A stretch of DNA of 64,000 nt from CAYJPV01 sp964372095. Its GTDB lineage: Bacteria; Acidobacteriota; Vicinamibacteria; Vicinamibacterales; JAKQTR01. The stretch is taken from assembly GCA_964372095.1 (NCBI GenBank), contig CAYJPV010000003.1, positions 243,175-307,174 of the forward strand, written 5' to 3'. Position numbers and translations under genes: made by a program. A model generated the notes under the pieces. It was not told where the DNA came from, made no database searches, and was given only the letters and a program-made list of their open reading frames with translations. Positions 34,950-43,029 of this stretch are shown one piece after another; position 1 is the first letter of the stretch; each line of letters opens with the position of its first letter.

Positions 34950-37832
34950 TCAGAACGCGTAGCGGAGCGAGGCCTGGAAGACCCGCGGGAACTGCAGGGC
35001 CCGGCCCAGCCCGTAGTTGGGACTGTACTGCTGGTTGGCGTTGGACAACCATTGTTCGTACGAGCCCCTGTTGGTCGCGTTGAAGATGTCCAGCGCCGCC
35101 TGGATCTGGTGGCCGCCGAATACCTTGAAGTTGTAACCGACGCGGAAGTTGAACATCTGGAGCGCGTCGAGCGCGAGCTGTCCGTCACCACGGGTCGGGT
35201 ATGCGAAGCGGACCGTGGTGGCCAGGGGGTTCGATACCCGGCGGCCGTTCGAGAGTGTGACGGTGGACGGGCCGAACTGCGGGTCGGCAGCGGCGATCCG
35301 CGTCACCACGGGGCCGGAGTACGCCCCGGACTGGTAGGAGTAGTTGAGCGCGAAGACGACACCCCAGGGGGTGAAGAACGTGCTGCCCAGGCGGAGGTTG
35401 TGTTTCTGCCAGGACGGGCTCCTCGTGTCCGCGCTTCCGGAGAGGCTGTTGGTCTGGTTCCCGCGGATGCTGCCGATGCCCGTGTCGTTGGGGTAGGCGT
35501 CGGGCTGCAAGAACGAGGCGGGGTCGTTCGGCCGCCATGTTCCGTCGACATGCTGGAATCCCCGCGTGTAGCTGCCGAGCAGCTGCAGCCGCTTGCTGCG
35601 TTTGCTGGCATTCACCGAGATCGCGTTGTAGACGTACGTGTTCCAGGTGTCGTTGGTGATCGAGTAGATCTGGTTGAAGTTCTCGTTCTTGTAGCCCTTG
35701 AAGACGTTACCGTCGTAGATGCCGTTGGTTTCGACCAGGGCGGGAATGTCCTTGTACTCGCGGTGCACGTAGTCGAGGTTGACCGTCACGCCTCCGGGGA
35801 GCTGGCGGCCGTAGCCGACGGTGTACTCGTCGATGAACGGCTGGTGGTGGTCTGGGTCCGGGAAGCGGTCCGACTGGGCCGAGGTGCTGCCCGGCGTGAC
35901 GAGCACGGTCTCGAAGACGCCGTCGAGATTGTTGTCGTAGTAGTTGGTGACGGTGGATGACGCCGCGCCGACGCTGCCCAGATTGCGGGGCATCGGCATC
36001 TCGTGGACGCGGGCGAAGCTGGCCCGGGCGACGTTCTTGGCATCAGCCGTCATGGTCCAGGTCACGCCCGCGCGCGGCCCGACGTGCCAGGCGTCCTGCA
36101 ACTGGATGTCGAAGATCTCTTCCGTCGCCTTGATGCGGTCCATCCGGATGCCCAGAAGCACCGTCACCCGGGGCGTGGGTCGCCAGGCGTCCTGGATGTA
36201 CAGGCCCAAGTCGGTCGCGGCGGTCTTGTCCTGCTCGAGCTCTGCAAGACTGAACACCTGCCTGTGGAACGTCGTGTAGCCGGCGGCCGGGTTCGCCGCA
36301 TTCCTCAGGACGACGTTCTCCACGGCAGCCCCGCCGTTCGGATACCTGATCGAGTCGGAGCCGTTGAGCGCCTGCAGGAAGATGCCAGTCTGGACTTCGT
36401 GGGATCCCAGGAAGCCGGACTTGTAGTACGTCGTATCCGCCTGGAACGTCTTTTTCGAGGCCGGCGAAATCCCGAAGTCGGACACATTGTTCATCAGGGC
36501 GACCACGCCGGTTCCTGTGATCCGGCCGCTCGAGATGAACGTCCCCTTGTGGACGTTGATGGACGGGCCATCCTTCATGACGCCGTCGTAGATGTCGAAA
36601 CTCGAGTTGGTGGACTTGTCGTTGTAGGACCCCATGACGCGTGATGTCAGGGAACTGCCCCACACCGACTGCAGGCGGACGCCGATGCCGGTGCCGCCCG
36701 CCGACGTGACGTCCAGCGGTTCGGTGTACCACTCGCGGTCACCGCCTTCAGGGTGCGTGTCGCGTTCGTAGAAGGCCACCCACTGGTGTTTGGACGACAG
36801 TGAGCCGGTCAGCTTCGCGTAATAATTGTGCGAGAGCACGGAGTTGTTGAAGGGCTCGAAGGTGGGCTTCAGGGCCTTCAGGAGCGCCAGCTGGTCTGCC
36901 GATCGGCCGATGCCGGAGAACTGGCGGGTGTACCGGTAGGCGCCGTAGAACCAGAGTCTGCCCTTCAGGATGGGCCCGCCGAGCGAGAGGTCGGGCTGAA
37001 ACATCTCATTGAAGCGCACGGTGCCTTCGCCGGCGTTGTTGCCGTTCCAGGCTTCCGGCGTGTAGACCGCGCCGACAACCCCTTTGAGCGTGTCGGTGCC
37101 CGACTTGGTGGATACGTTGACGACGGCGCCTGACCCGAGGGGCGTCGAGGCGTCGATGGCGCCGGTGGTCACCTGGACGTCGCTGACGGCGTCGGTGTTG
37201 AAGGTCAGCAGACGGTCGGCGCGATTCTGGCGGAACGAGCCCATGTCGGCGCCGTCGAGCTGGATGACGTGATTCTCGAGTTCGCCGCCGCGCATCATGT
37301 AGATCTGGCCGCCGCCGGTCGCATCACCCGCCCTGGCCGCGATACCGGGCGTGACTTCCAGGAAGTCCGAAAACTGGCTGCGGGACGTCAGCGGCAGGTC
37401 GCGCTGGAACTGACCGCTGATGTTCACGGCCGTGCCGGCCCGCTGCGTCTCGAGCAGCGGGGTCTCCGCGGTGACTTCGACCACCTGTTCAAGGCCACCG
37501 ATCGCGAGTTCGACGTTGAAGGTGATGTTCAGACCGGCGCGCACCGCCACAGGTTCGCGGACGTACTTGGCGAAGCCGGCCAGTTCGGCCTCGAAGCGGT
37601 AGTCGGCGGGCGCCAGGTCGACGAGCCGGAAGAACCCATCCTGGTCGCTGACGGTCGTGGAGGATGCGGAGACGGTGGCGCTCCTGACCGTGACGGTGAC
37701 ACCAGGGAGCACGCCTCCCTGTGAGTCCTTGACGTACCCGCGGACGGTGCCCACCGCGGCAATCTGCGCGGAGGCGGCCGACGCGCTCAGGACGACCGTT
37801 GACAGGAGCAGGGCGGCGATCAGGCGGTTCAT
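34950..37832 (-). CDS. TonB-dependent outer-membrane receptor, Oar-like
   Basis: A 960-residue outer-membrane transporter. A signal peptide (about 1-22) is followed by a carboxypeptidase-regulatory-like domain (GTVRGYVKDSQGGVLPGVTV, about 28-105), a plug domain (about 115-240) and a beta-barrel ending in FQASLRYAF with the C-terminal aromatic residue. It should bring a large or scarce nutrient through the outer membrane with TonB energy. It heads a five-gene minus-strand cluster with hydrolytic enzymes, has AAGGAG eight bases before ATG, and is divergent from a GntR-family gene. Confidence 0.93.
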   Translation of the reverse strand: MNRLIAALLLSTVVLSASAASAQIAAVGTVRGYVKDSQGGVLPGVTVTVRSATVSASSTTVSDQDGFFRLVDLAPADYRFEAELAGFAKYVREPVAVRAGLNITFNVELAIGGLEQVVEVTAETPLLETQRAGTAVNISGQFQRDLPLTSRSQFSDFLEVTPGIAARAGDATGGGQIYMMRGGELENHVIQLDGADMGSFRQNRADRLLTFNTDAVSDVQVTTGAIDASTPLGSGAVVNVSTKSGTDTLKGVVGAVYTPEAWNGNNAGEGTVRFNEMFQPDLSLGGPILKGRLWFYGAYRYTRQFSGIGRSADQLALLKALKPTFEPFNNSVLSHNYYAKLTGSLSSKHQWVAFYERDTHPEGGDREWYTEPLDVTSAGGTGIGVRLQSVWGSSLTSRVMGSYNDKSTNSSFDIYDGVMKDGPSINVHKGTFISSGRITGTGVVALMNNVSDFGISPASKKTFQADTTYYKSGFLGSHEVQTGIFLQALNGSDSIRYPNGGAAVENVVLRNAANPAAGYTTFHRQVFSLAELEQDKTAATDLGLYIQDAWRPTPRVTVLLGIRMDRIKATEEIFDIQLQDAWHVGPRAGVTWTMTADAKNVARASFARVHEMPMPRNLGSVGAASSTVTNYYDNNLDGVFETVLVTPGSTSAQSDRFPDPDHHQPFIDEYTVGYGRQLPGGVTVNLDYVHREYKDIPALVETNGIYDGNVFKGYKNENFNQIYSITNDTWNTYVYNAISVNASKRSKRLQLLGSYTRGFQHVDGTWRPNDPASFLQPDAYPNDTGIGSIRGNQTNSLSGSADTRSPSWQKHNLRLGSTFFTPWGVVFALNYSYQSGAYSGPVVTRIAAADPQFGPSTVTLSNGRRVSNPLATTVRFAYPTRGDGQLALDALQMFNFRVGYNFKVFGGHQIQAALDIFNATNRGSYEQWLSNANQQYSPNYGLGRALQFPRVFQASLRYAF

Positions 37833-37972
37833 GAGATCTCCTTCTGTCGAGCGAGCTGATCAATCAGGCGAAGGCCGCACGTGGGCGGAAACGCGTGGTG
37901 CGGGGCGCGATCACCCGCGAGGGTTGAGGACTCGGAACAATCGCGGGTGTATCGGGCCTTCATACGCTGCGC

Positions 37973-38001
37973 ATTGTATACAATATATAAACCCTGCGCA
38001 A
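37973..38001 (-). promoter_or_regulatory. Promoter of the receptor operon with overlapping operator
   Basis: Read on the minus strand, TTGCGC (38001-37996) and TACAAT (37978-37973) are separated by exactly 17 bases. The -10 lies inside a perfect 12-base palindrome, ATTGTATACAAT (37973-37984), the shape expected for a GntR/FadR-type operator (GT...AC half-sites). Binding there would block the promoter. Confidence 0.65.
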
Positions 38002-38010
38002 ACAGCACAT

Positions 38011-38023
38011 TTTGTGTCACAAA
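38011..38023. promoter_or_regulatory. Second palindrome in the divergent region
   Basis: TTTGTGTCACAAA is a perfect 13-base palindrome with a central T. It lies upstream of the receptor -35 and about 44 bases before the GntR-family start. It could be a second site for the same regulator or a CRP-like site; sequence alone does not decide. Confidence 0.45.
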
Positions 38024-38050
38024 TGCGTCACTTCAAGGCCAATATCTGTC

Positions 38051-38056
38051 TAGAAT
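38051..38056 (+). promoter_or_regulatory. Candidate -10 box of the GntR-family gene
   Basis: TAGAAT lies ten bases before the ATG at 38067. No Shine-Dalgarno is visible in between, so the mRNA may be leaderless or nearly so. No convincing -35 is seen. Confidence 0.4.
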
Positions 38057-38066
38057 ATATCCTTGG

Positions 38067-38768
38067 ATGGACACTCCGAACCGACCACGCTCACTCATCG
38101 AACTCGACCCCACGGTCTCGAGCCCCGCCGCCATCTCCGACCGTGTCTACGCCACGCTCAAACACCGCGTCCTCACCTGCGTCCTGCTGCCCGGCCAGCG
38201 CGTGATCGAAAAGGAGCTGTGCGCCGAAATGGGCATTTCGCGCACCCCGCTCCGCGAAGCCCTCAATCGGCTGGCGCTCGAAGGCCTCGTCGTCCTCAGA
38301 CCCTACCGGGGTTATGTGATTGCCCCGCTCACGGTCGCCGATTTCCGCGAGCTGTGTGAACTGCGCCGCATCGTCGAATCTGAAGCCGCGGCGTTGTCGG
38401 CGCTCCGCGCCACCCCCGAAGACATCGAAGAGCTGTCGGCCCGCGCGCGCCTCGAGTACACCGTCGGTGACGAGCAGACCTACGTGTCCTATCTCAGGAA
38501 CAACAGCGCCTTCCACCTCGCCCTGGTCCGGTGTACGCACAACAGCCTGCTCATCTCGGCCGTCATGTCGGCCCTCGACCATCACCAGCGGCCGCTCTAT
38601 CTCGGCCTCGAAGTGGGCATTGACGGGACGGCATCGACCTCCGAACACGTGGAGGTCGTCAACGCCGTACGCAATCACGACCCCGATCGCGCACGAGCCC
38701 TGATGCTCCTCCACATCGGCCGCGCCGAGACCCGCGTCGTCAACGCACTCCACGCGGCTGGGTACTGA
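38067..38768 (+). CDS. GntR-family transcription regulator, FadR subfamily (FCD)
   Basis: A 233-residue regulator. A winged helix-turn-helix (about 20-80) contains the signature ISRTPLREALNRLALEGLV. A helical FCD ligand-binding domain follows (about 90-225), with FHLALVRCTHN and HVEVVNAVRNHD offering the usual metal/acid-binding His and Asp. FCD regulators usually sense a carboxylic acid or amino acid. It faces the TonB-receptor operon and is the obvious candidate regulator of it. A longer upstream reading exists but is not typical; start placed at MDTPNRPRSL. Confidence 0.9.
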   Translation: MDTPNRPRSLIELDPTVSSPAAISDRVYATLKHRVLTCVLLPGQRVIEKELCAEMGISRTPLREALNRLALEGLVVLRPYRGYVIAPLTVADFRELCELRRIVESEAAALSALRATPEDIEELSARARLEYTVGDEQTYVSYLRNNSAFHLALVRCTHNSLLISAVMSALDHHQRPLYLGLEVGIDGTASTSEHVEVVNAVRNHDPDRARALMLLHIGRAETRVVNALHAAGY

Positions 38769-38859
38769 AGAAGCAAGAAGCAAGAAGCAAGAAGCAGGAA
38801 GTAGACAGTAGGAAGTAGGAAGTAGGAAGTAGGAAGTAGGAAGGCCCGGAGCCTGGAGT
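38769..38859. repeat. Heptad arrays after the GntR-family gene
   Basis: GCAAGAA units (38770-38797) pass into GTAGGAA units (38806-38842) and then CCTGGAG/TCTGGAG units (38846-38859). A second small array of CCCCTAG/CCTCTAG units occupies 38911-38940, running into the nrdJ stop codon. Confidence 0.85.
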
Positions 38860-38878
38860 CTGGAGCCCGAAAACAGCA

Positions 38879-38911
38879 AGGGCCCGGAGGGTTCGTCACC
38901 CGCCGGGCCCT
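38879..38911 (-). terminator. nrdJ: Intrinsic-like terminator of nrdJ
   Basis: AGGGCCCGG (38879-38887) and CCGGGCCCT (38903-38911) pair over nine bases. Inside, GGGT/ACCC extends the stem around a five-base loop with one mismatch. On the minus strand the hairpin is followed by TTGCTGTTTT, a weak T-run. It is placed 26 bases after the nrdJ stop, between convergent genes, and could serve both. Confidence 0.65.
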
Positions 38912-38937
38912 AGCCCCTAGCCTCTAGCCCCTAGCCT

Positions 38938-41754
38938 CTACGCGCACCCCGACGTGCTGCCGCAGTTGACGCACTTGTAGCAGCTGCCGCTACGCACCAT
39001 GATGGACCCGCACATGTTGCAGGGCGGCGCATCCTCCTGGTTCTGAATCGTCAGCATCTCGGGCACGGATGCGGTCCGTTGCGCCGGCGCCGGATCGGCG
39101 GCCTGGACGATGCCCGCCAGGGGCAGTTGCTCGGCTTCGCGCGGTGCGGATGGATCCGCCGCCTCCTGGCCGTTGACACCCGCCCGGAACTGCGCCTCCG
39201 GCGACAGGAACTTCGTGGCGAGCCACCGGAACACGTAGTCGACGATCGACTTGGCGAACCGGATCTGGGGATTGCGCGTCATGCCCGACGGCTCGAAGCG
39301 CATGTGGCTGAACTTGTCCACCAGGACCTGCAGCGGCACGCCGTACTGGAGCGCGTACGACACCGCCTGGGCAAAGGCGTCAGCGAACCCGGAGATGGTC
39401 GACCCTTCCTTGGCCATGACCAGGAACAGTTCGCCCGGGGTGCCGTCTTCGTACAGGCCGACGGTGATGTACCCTTCGTGCCCGCCGATGTCGAACTTGT
39501 GGGTGATCGCCTGCCGCTCCTCGGGCAGCTTCCGCCGGATCGGCTGGGTGACGACCTTGGTCACGACCTCGGCGACGGCGGCAGCCGCCGCATCCTTGTT
39601 CTTCGAGGTATTGAGCGGCTGCGTCCGCTTGCTGCCGTCACGGTAGATAGCGATGGCCTTGACGCCCAGGCGCCACGATTCGATGTACGCCTGCATGATG
39701 TCCTCGACGGTGGCCTCCTTGGGCACGTTCACCGTCTTGGAGATGGCGCCGGAGATGAACGGCTGCGTGGCGCCCATCATTTTGATGTGGCCCATGTAGT
39801 GGATGGACCGCTGGCCCCTGGCGGGCTTGAAGGCGCAGTCGAACACGGGCAGGTCTTTCTCCTTCAGGTGCGGCGCGCCTTCGATGGTCTCGTGCGTGTC
39901 GATGTGGCCGACGATGGCCGACACCTGCTCCGGCGTGTAGCCGAGCCGGGTCAGCGCGGACGGCACGGTGGTGTTGACGATCTTCATCAGCCCGCCGCCG
40001 ACCAGCTTCTTGTACTTCACGAGGGCGATGTCCGGTTCCACGCCGGTCGTATCGCAGTCCATCATGAAGCCGATGGTCCCGGTCGGAGCCAGCACCGTCG
40101 CCTGCGCGTTGCGGTAACCGAACTCCTCGCCGATTTCGACGGCATCGTCCCAGGCGCGCTGGGCGCCGGTGTACAGGTTGTCGGGCACGTAACTGCTGCT
40201 GATGTCGCGCAGCGCATCGCGGTGCTTGCGCATCACGCGGAGGAACGGTTCGCGATTCCGCTCGTAGCCGGCGAAGGGGCCGCCGTGGTCGCGGGCAATC
40301 CGTGCCGACTGCGCGTATCCTTCCCCGGTCATCAGCCCGGTGATGGCCGCGGCGTAGGCCCGGCCCGAGTCGCTGTCGTAGGGCAGCCCGCGCGACATCA
40401 GCAGCGCGCCGAGGTTCGCGTACCCCAGCCCCAGCGGCCGGTAGTCGTGGCTGTTGCGCTCGATGGCCCGCGTCGGATAACTCGCGCTGTCGACGATGAT
40501 TTCCTGCGCCGTGATGAACACGCGCACGGCGGCCTTGAACGCCTCGACGTCGAACTCGCCGCGCGCGTCCACGAACGTCATCAGGTTCAGCGACGCGAGA
40601 TTGCACGCCGAGTCGTCCAGGAACATGTACTCGGAGCAGGGATTGGACGCGTTGATCCGATCCGTGGCCGGGCAGGTGTGCCACTCGTTGATCGTCGTAT
40701 CGAACTGCATGCCGGGATCGCCGCAGATGTGGGTGGCCTGGGCGATCTCGCGCAGCAGATCACGGGCGTTGTACGTGTCCAGCACCGTCACGCGGTCGCG
40801 CACGGCGCGGGTCTGCCAGATGCCGTTGTCCAGGGCCGCCCGCATGAAGTCGTCGGTCGCCCGCACGCTGTTGTTCGAGTTCTGGAAGAACACCGACGCG
40901 TACGCCGGCCCGGTGAAGGAGCCGTCGTATCCCGCGTCGATGAGGGCCCAGGCCTTCTTCTCTTCCTCGACCTTGCACGTGATGAAGTCGAGCACGTCGG
41001 GATGGTCCGCGTTGAGGATGACCATCTTCGCCGCGCGCCGTGTCTTGCCGCCCGACTTGATGACCCCGGCAAACGCGTCGTACCCCTTCATGAACGACAC
41101 CGGCCCGGAGGCCGTGCCCCCGCCCGCCAGCGACTCCCGCGACGAACGCAGGTTGGACAGGTTGCTGCCCGTACCGGAGCCGTACTTGAACAGCATGCCT
41201 TCGGTTTTCGCCAGCGTCAGGATCGAATCGAGCGTGTCGTCGACCGAATTGATGAAGCACGCCGAACACTGGGGGTGCTTCTCGATGCCGCAGTTGAACC
41301 AGACCGGGCTGTTGAACGCCGCCATCTGGTGCACCAGCAGGTGCTTCAGGTCGTCGGAGAACGCAGAGAGATCGCTCTCGTCGGCGAAGTAGTGTTTCGA
41401 GCGGGCCCACTCGGTGATGGTATCGACCACGCGACCGATCAACTGCCGGACGCTGGACTCGCGTTCCGGTGTCCCCAGTTGTCCGCGAAAGTACTTCGAC
41501 ACCACGATATTGGTCGCCTGCTGCGACCAGGCTTTCGGAATCTCTACGCCCCGCTGTTCGAACACGGCTTCCCCGCGTTCGTTCGCAATCACCGCGTCAC
41601 GCAGGTCCCACTCCACCTCATCGAAGGGGTCGGCACCTGCGGTCGTGAAGTAACGGGAGAACTCCAGGCCGCGCGCGCTCCTCGTGATGCGCCGCGTCGC
41701 GTCGGAATTCTGATCCGCACCCTTCACGATTGTTTCCTGCGCTCCTCTCTGCAT
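38938..41754 (-). CDS. nrdJ: Adenosylcobalamin-dependent ribonucleotide reductase (class II)
   Basis: A 938-residue enzyme making deoxynucleotides with a B12-generated thiyl radical, so it works with or without oxygen. Active-site stretches are FNSPVWFNCG, the NPCSEYMFLDDSACNLASLN loop and the C-terminal half of the barrel. A C-terminal TSCPD-type domain and a cysteine-rich tail (CNMCGSIM and CYKCVNCG) complete the usual long NrdJ form. ATG at 41754 has GGAGG four bases upstream. GTG at 41727 with AGGA is an equally good start. No B12 riboswitch is recognised upstream; NrdR-like boxes are. It stands alone. Confidence 0.96.
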   Translation of the reverse strand: MQRGAQETIVKGADQNSDATRRITRSARGLEFSRYFTTAGADPFDEVEWDLRDAVIANERGEAVFEQRGVEIPKAWSQQATNIVVSKYFRGQLGTPERESSVRQLIGRVVDTITEWARSKHYFADESDLSAFSDDLKHLLVHQMAAFNSPVWFNCGIEKHPQCSACFINSVDDTLDSILTLAKTEGMLFKYGSGTGSNLSNLRSSRESLAGGGTASGPVSFMKGYDAFAGVIKSGGKTRRAAKMVILNADHPDVLDFITCKVEEEKKAWALIDAGYDGSFTGPAYASVFFQNSNNSVRATDDFMRAALDNGIWQTRAVRDRVTVLDTYNARDLLREIAQATHICGDPGMQFDTTINEWHTCPATDRINASNPCSEYMFLDDSACNLASLNLMTFVDARGEFDVEAFKAAVRVFITAQEIIVDSASYPTRAIERNSHDYRPLGLGYANLGALLMSRGLPYDSDSGRAYAAAITGLMTGEGYAQSARIARDHGGPFAGYERNREPFLRVMRKHRDALRDISSSYVPDNLYTGAQRAWDDAVEIGEEFGYRNAQATVLAPTGTIGFMMDCDTTGVEPDIALVKYKKLVGGGLMKIVNTTVPSALTRLGYTPEQVSAIVGHIDTHETIEGAPHLKEKDLPVFDCAFKPARGQRSIHYMGHIKMMGATQPFISGAISKTVNVPKEATVEDIMQAYIESWRLGVKAIAIYRDGSKRTQPLNTSKNKDAAAAAVAEVVTKVVTQPIRRKLPEERQAITHKFDIGGHEGYITVGLYEDGTPGELFLVMAKEGSTISGFADAFAQAVSYALQYGVPLQVLVDKFSHMRFEPSGMTRNPQIRFAKSIVDYVFRWLATKFLSPEAQFRAGVNGQEAADPSAPREAEQLPLAGIVQAADPAPAQRTASVPEMLTIQNQEDAPPCNMCGSIMVRSGSCYKCVNCGSTSGCA

Positions 41755-42052
41755 GCATCCTCCGACCCGGCGGGACGGCCCTGGCCCTGGGCCGCCACCG
41801 CGTCACCGATATTCTTGACCATACGTCCCGGCGAAACACCCGCCCGTGTTCCCTGGCGGACACTTCCCCTCAAGACAACGCTCACGCACGCGTGCCCGCG
41901 TTCCATACGTCGACGGGTTGACCATCCTGCGTTGCCCTCTGCCTGGTCACCCTCTGGAACGATCCTATGCCCGCGTCACGTGTCAGCCTACTTACCGTGG
42001 TGGAGCGAGAAGCTGGGATATCCTCGCTGCAGCCGCAATTTGACAGAGCCGA

Positions 42053-42082
42053 AATATGCGCCCCCGACCCCACCCTTGTCAA
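42053..42082 (-). promoter_or_regulatory. nrdJ: Candidate nrdJ promoter
   Basis: On the minus strand a perfect -35 TTGACA (42082-42077) is followed, 18 bases later, by CATATT (42058-42053). Transcription would begin near 42046, giving a leader of about 290 bases before nrdJ. Apart from the boxes and this promoter I see nothing else defined in 41755-42261. Confidence 0.45.
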
Positions 42083-42090
42083 GCCGAAAG

Positions 42091-42106
42091 ACACTACATA
42101 TGGTGT
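42091..42106. promoter_or_regulatory. NrdR-like box 1
   Basis: ACACTACATATGGTGT matches the published NrdR-box pattern acaCwAtATaTwGtgt at 14 of 16 positions. It is just upstream of the nrdJ -35. NrdR represses ribonucleotide reductase genes when dATP is high. Confidence 0.75.
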
Positions 42107-42120
42107 CCAAAAGTTAGGGC

Positions 42121-42136
42121 ACACGCAATATGGTGT
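42121..42136. promoter_or_regulatory. NrdR-like box 2
   Basis: ACACGCAATATGGTGT matches the NrdR-box pattern at 12 of 16 positions. It lies 30 bases from box 1, start to start, about three helical turns on the same face, as tandem NrdR sites usually are. It may also affect the divergent gene. Confidence 0.65.
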
Positions 42137-42261
42137 ATATTTTGGCCGTAAATCGACTATTTTGCTTTTTATTCGCTTCCCAAGTCTACCATGCAATCCC
42201 GCCCCGGCGGGCGAGGGGTTCCCGGTCGTTCATCGAGGGCGTCTGCGGCCCGGCGCGCCGC

Positions 42262-43029
42262 GTGATACAGTCGCAGGTCGTGCATCCCGAAACACGTCTC
42301 GCGGCAACGCCGCCGGTGCGGCCGCCAACCGTGCCGTGGGCCCGCCTGACCGCCCTGGCCGAGGTCTTCCTGGCGTCCGGCTTCCCTACCCAACTGGGCG
42401 TCGGTGCGATGCTCGTCCTCGCCGGCATGCGCCCGTGGGACCCGGCGGGCGGGCTGTCGATGCGATACCTCATCACCCTCCTGCTCGTCGACACCATCGT
42501 CGTCACCACCTTCGTGTTCCTGGTGTTGCGGATGCGGGGTGAGTCGCCGGCCGGCCTCTTTCTCGGGATCCGCCCGCGCGCCCGGGAAGTGTGGGTGGGA
42601 CTGTGCCTGGTGCCCCTGGTGTTCGGCGGCACCGCCGCGGCAATGGGCCTGATGCGCACGCTGTGGCCCTGGCTGCACAACGTCCCGCTCAACCCCTTCG
42701 AGTCGGCGATCCGTTCGCCGCTCGACGCCGTGCTCCTGGGCGCGGCGGCGGTGATCGGCGGCGGCGTGAAGGAAGAACTCCAGCGGGCGTTCATCCTGCG
42801 ACGGTTCGAGCAGCACCTGGGGGGCGCCCGGATCGGCCTCCTCCTCTACAGCCTGGTCTTCGGCGCCGGGCACGCGATTCAGGGATGGGACGTCGGTATC
42901 ATCACCGCGCTGCTCGGGCTGGTGTGGGGTATCGTGTTCCTGTGGCGGCGCAGCGCCGTCGCGTCGATGGTCAGTCACAGCGGATTCAATGCGGCCCAGA
43001 TCCTCCAGTTCACCATCGTCGGCTCCTGA
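42262..43029 (+). CDS. CPBP-family intramembrane metalloprotease-like protein
   Basis: A multi-span membrane protein of about 255 residues. The CPBP (Abi) motifs are present: EELQRAFILRR (EExxxR-like), FGAGHAIQG (FxxxH) and SHSGFNAA (HxxxN-like). Most family members are putative prenyl-protein or intramembrane proteases. Start uncertain: GTG at 42262 is taken, and the same frame opens at 42130 but with an untypical N-terminus. It heads the glycan operon, and its last 41 bases overlap the next gene. Confidence 0.78.
   Translation: MIQSQVVHPETRLAATPPVRPPTVPWARLTALAEVFLASGFPTQLGVGAMLVLAGMRPWDPAGGLSMRYLITLLLVDTIVVTTFVFLVLRMRGESPAGLFLGIRPRAREVWVGLCLVPLVFGGTAAAMGLMRTLWPWLHNVPLNPFESAIRSPLDAVLLGAAAVIGGGVKEELQRAFILRRFEQHLGGARIGLLLYSLVFGAGHAIQGWDVGIITALLGLVWGIVFLWRRSAVASMVSHSGFNAAQILQFTIVGS

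Noticed and set aside
32958..35960. A 1000-codon open frame antisense to the phosphatase and TonB receptor genes
   Set aside because: It is a shadow of the GC-rich codon bias; the opposite strand encodes recognisable PhoD and TonB-receptor domains with good start sites.
38011..38023. A CRP site as a firm call
   Set aside because: TTTGTGTCACAAA is shorter and differently spaced than the usual TGTGA-N6-TCACA site; kept only as an unassigned palindrome.
39079..42117. A 1012-codon open frame antisense to nrdJ
   Set aside because: Same reason; nrdJ is unmistakable and the antisense translation has no recognisable domain.
41755..42261. A cobalamin riboswitch in front of nrdJ
   Set aside because: I looked for the B12 box and the usual paired elements on the minus strand and found no convincing match. 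NrdR-like boxes and a TTGACA box are what I could support.
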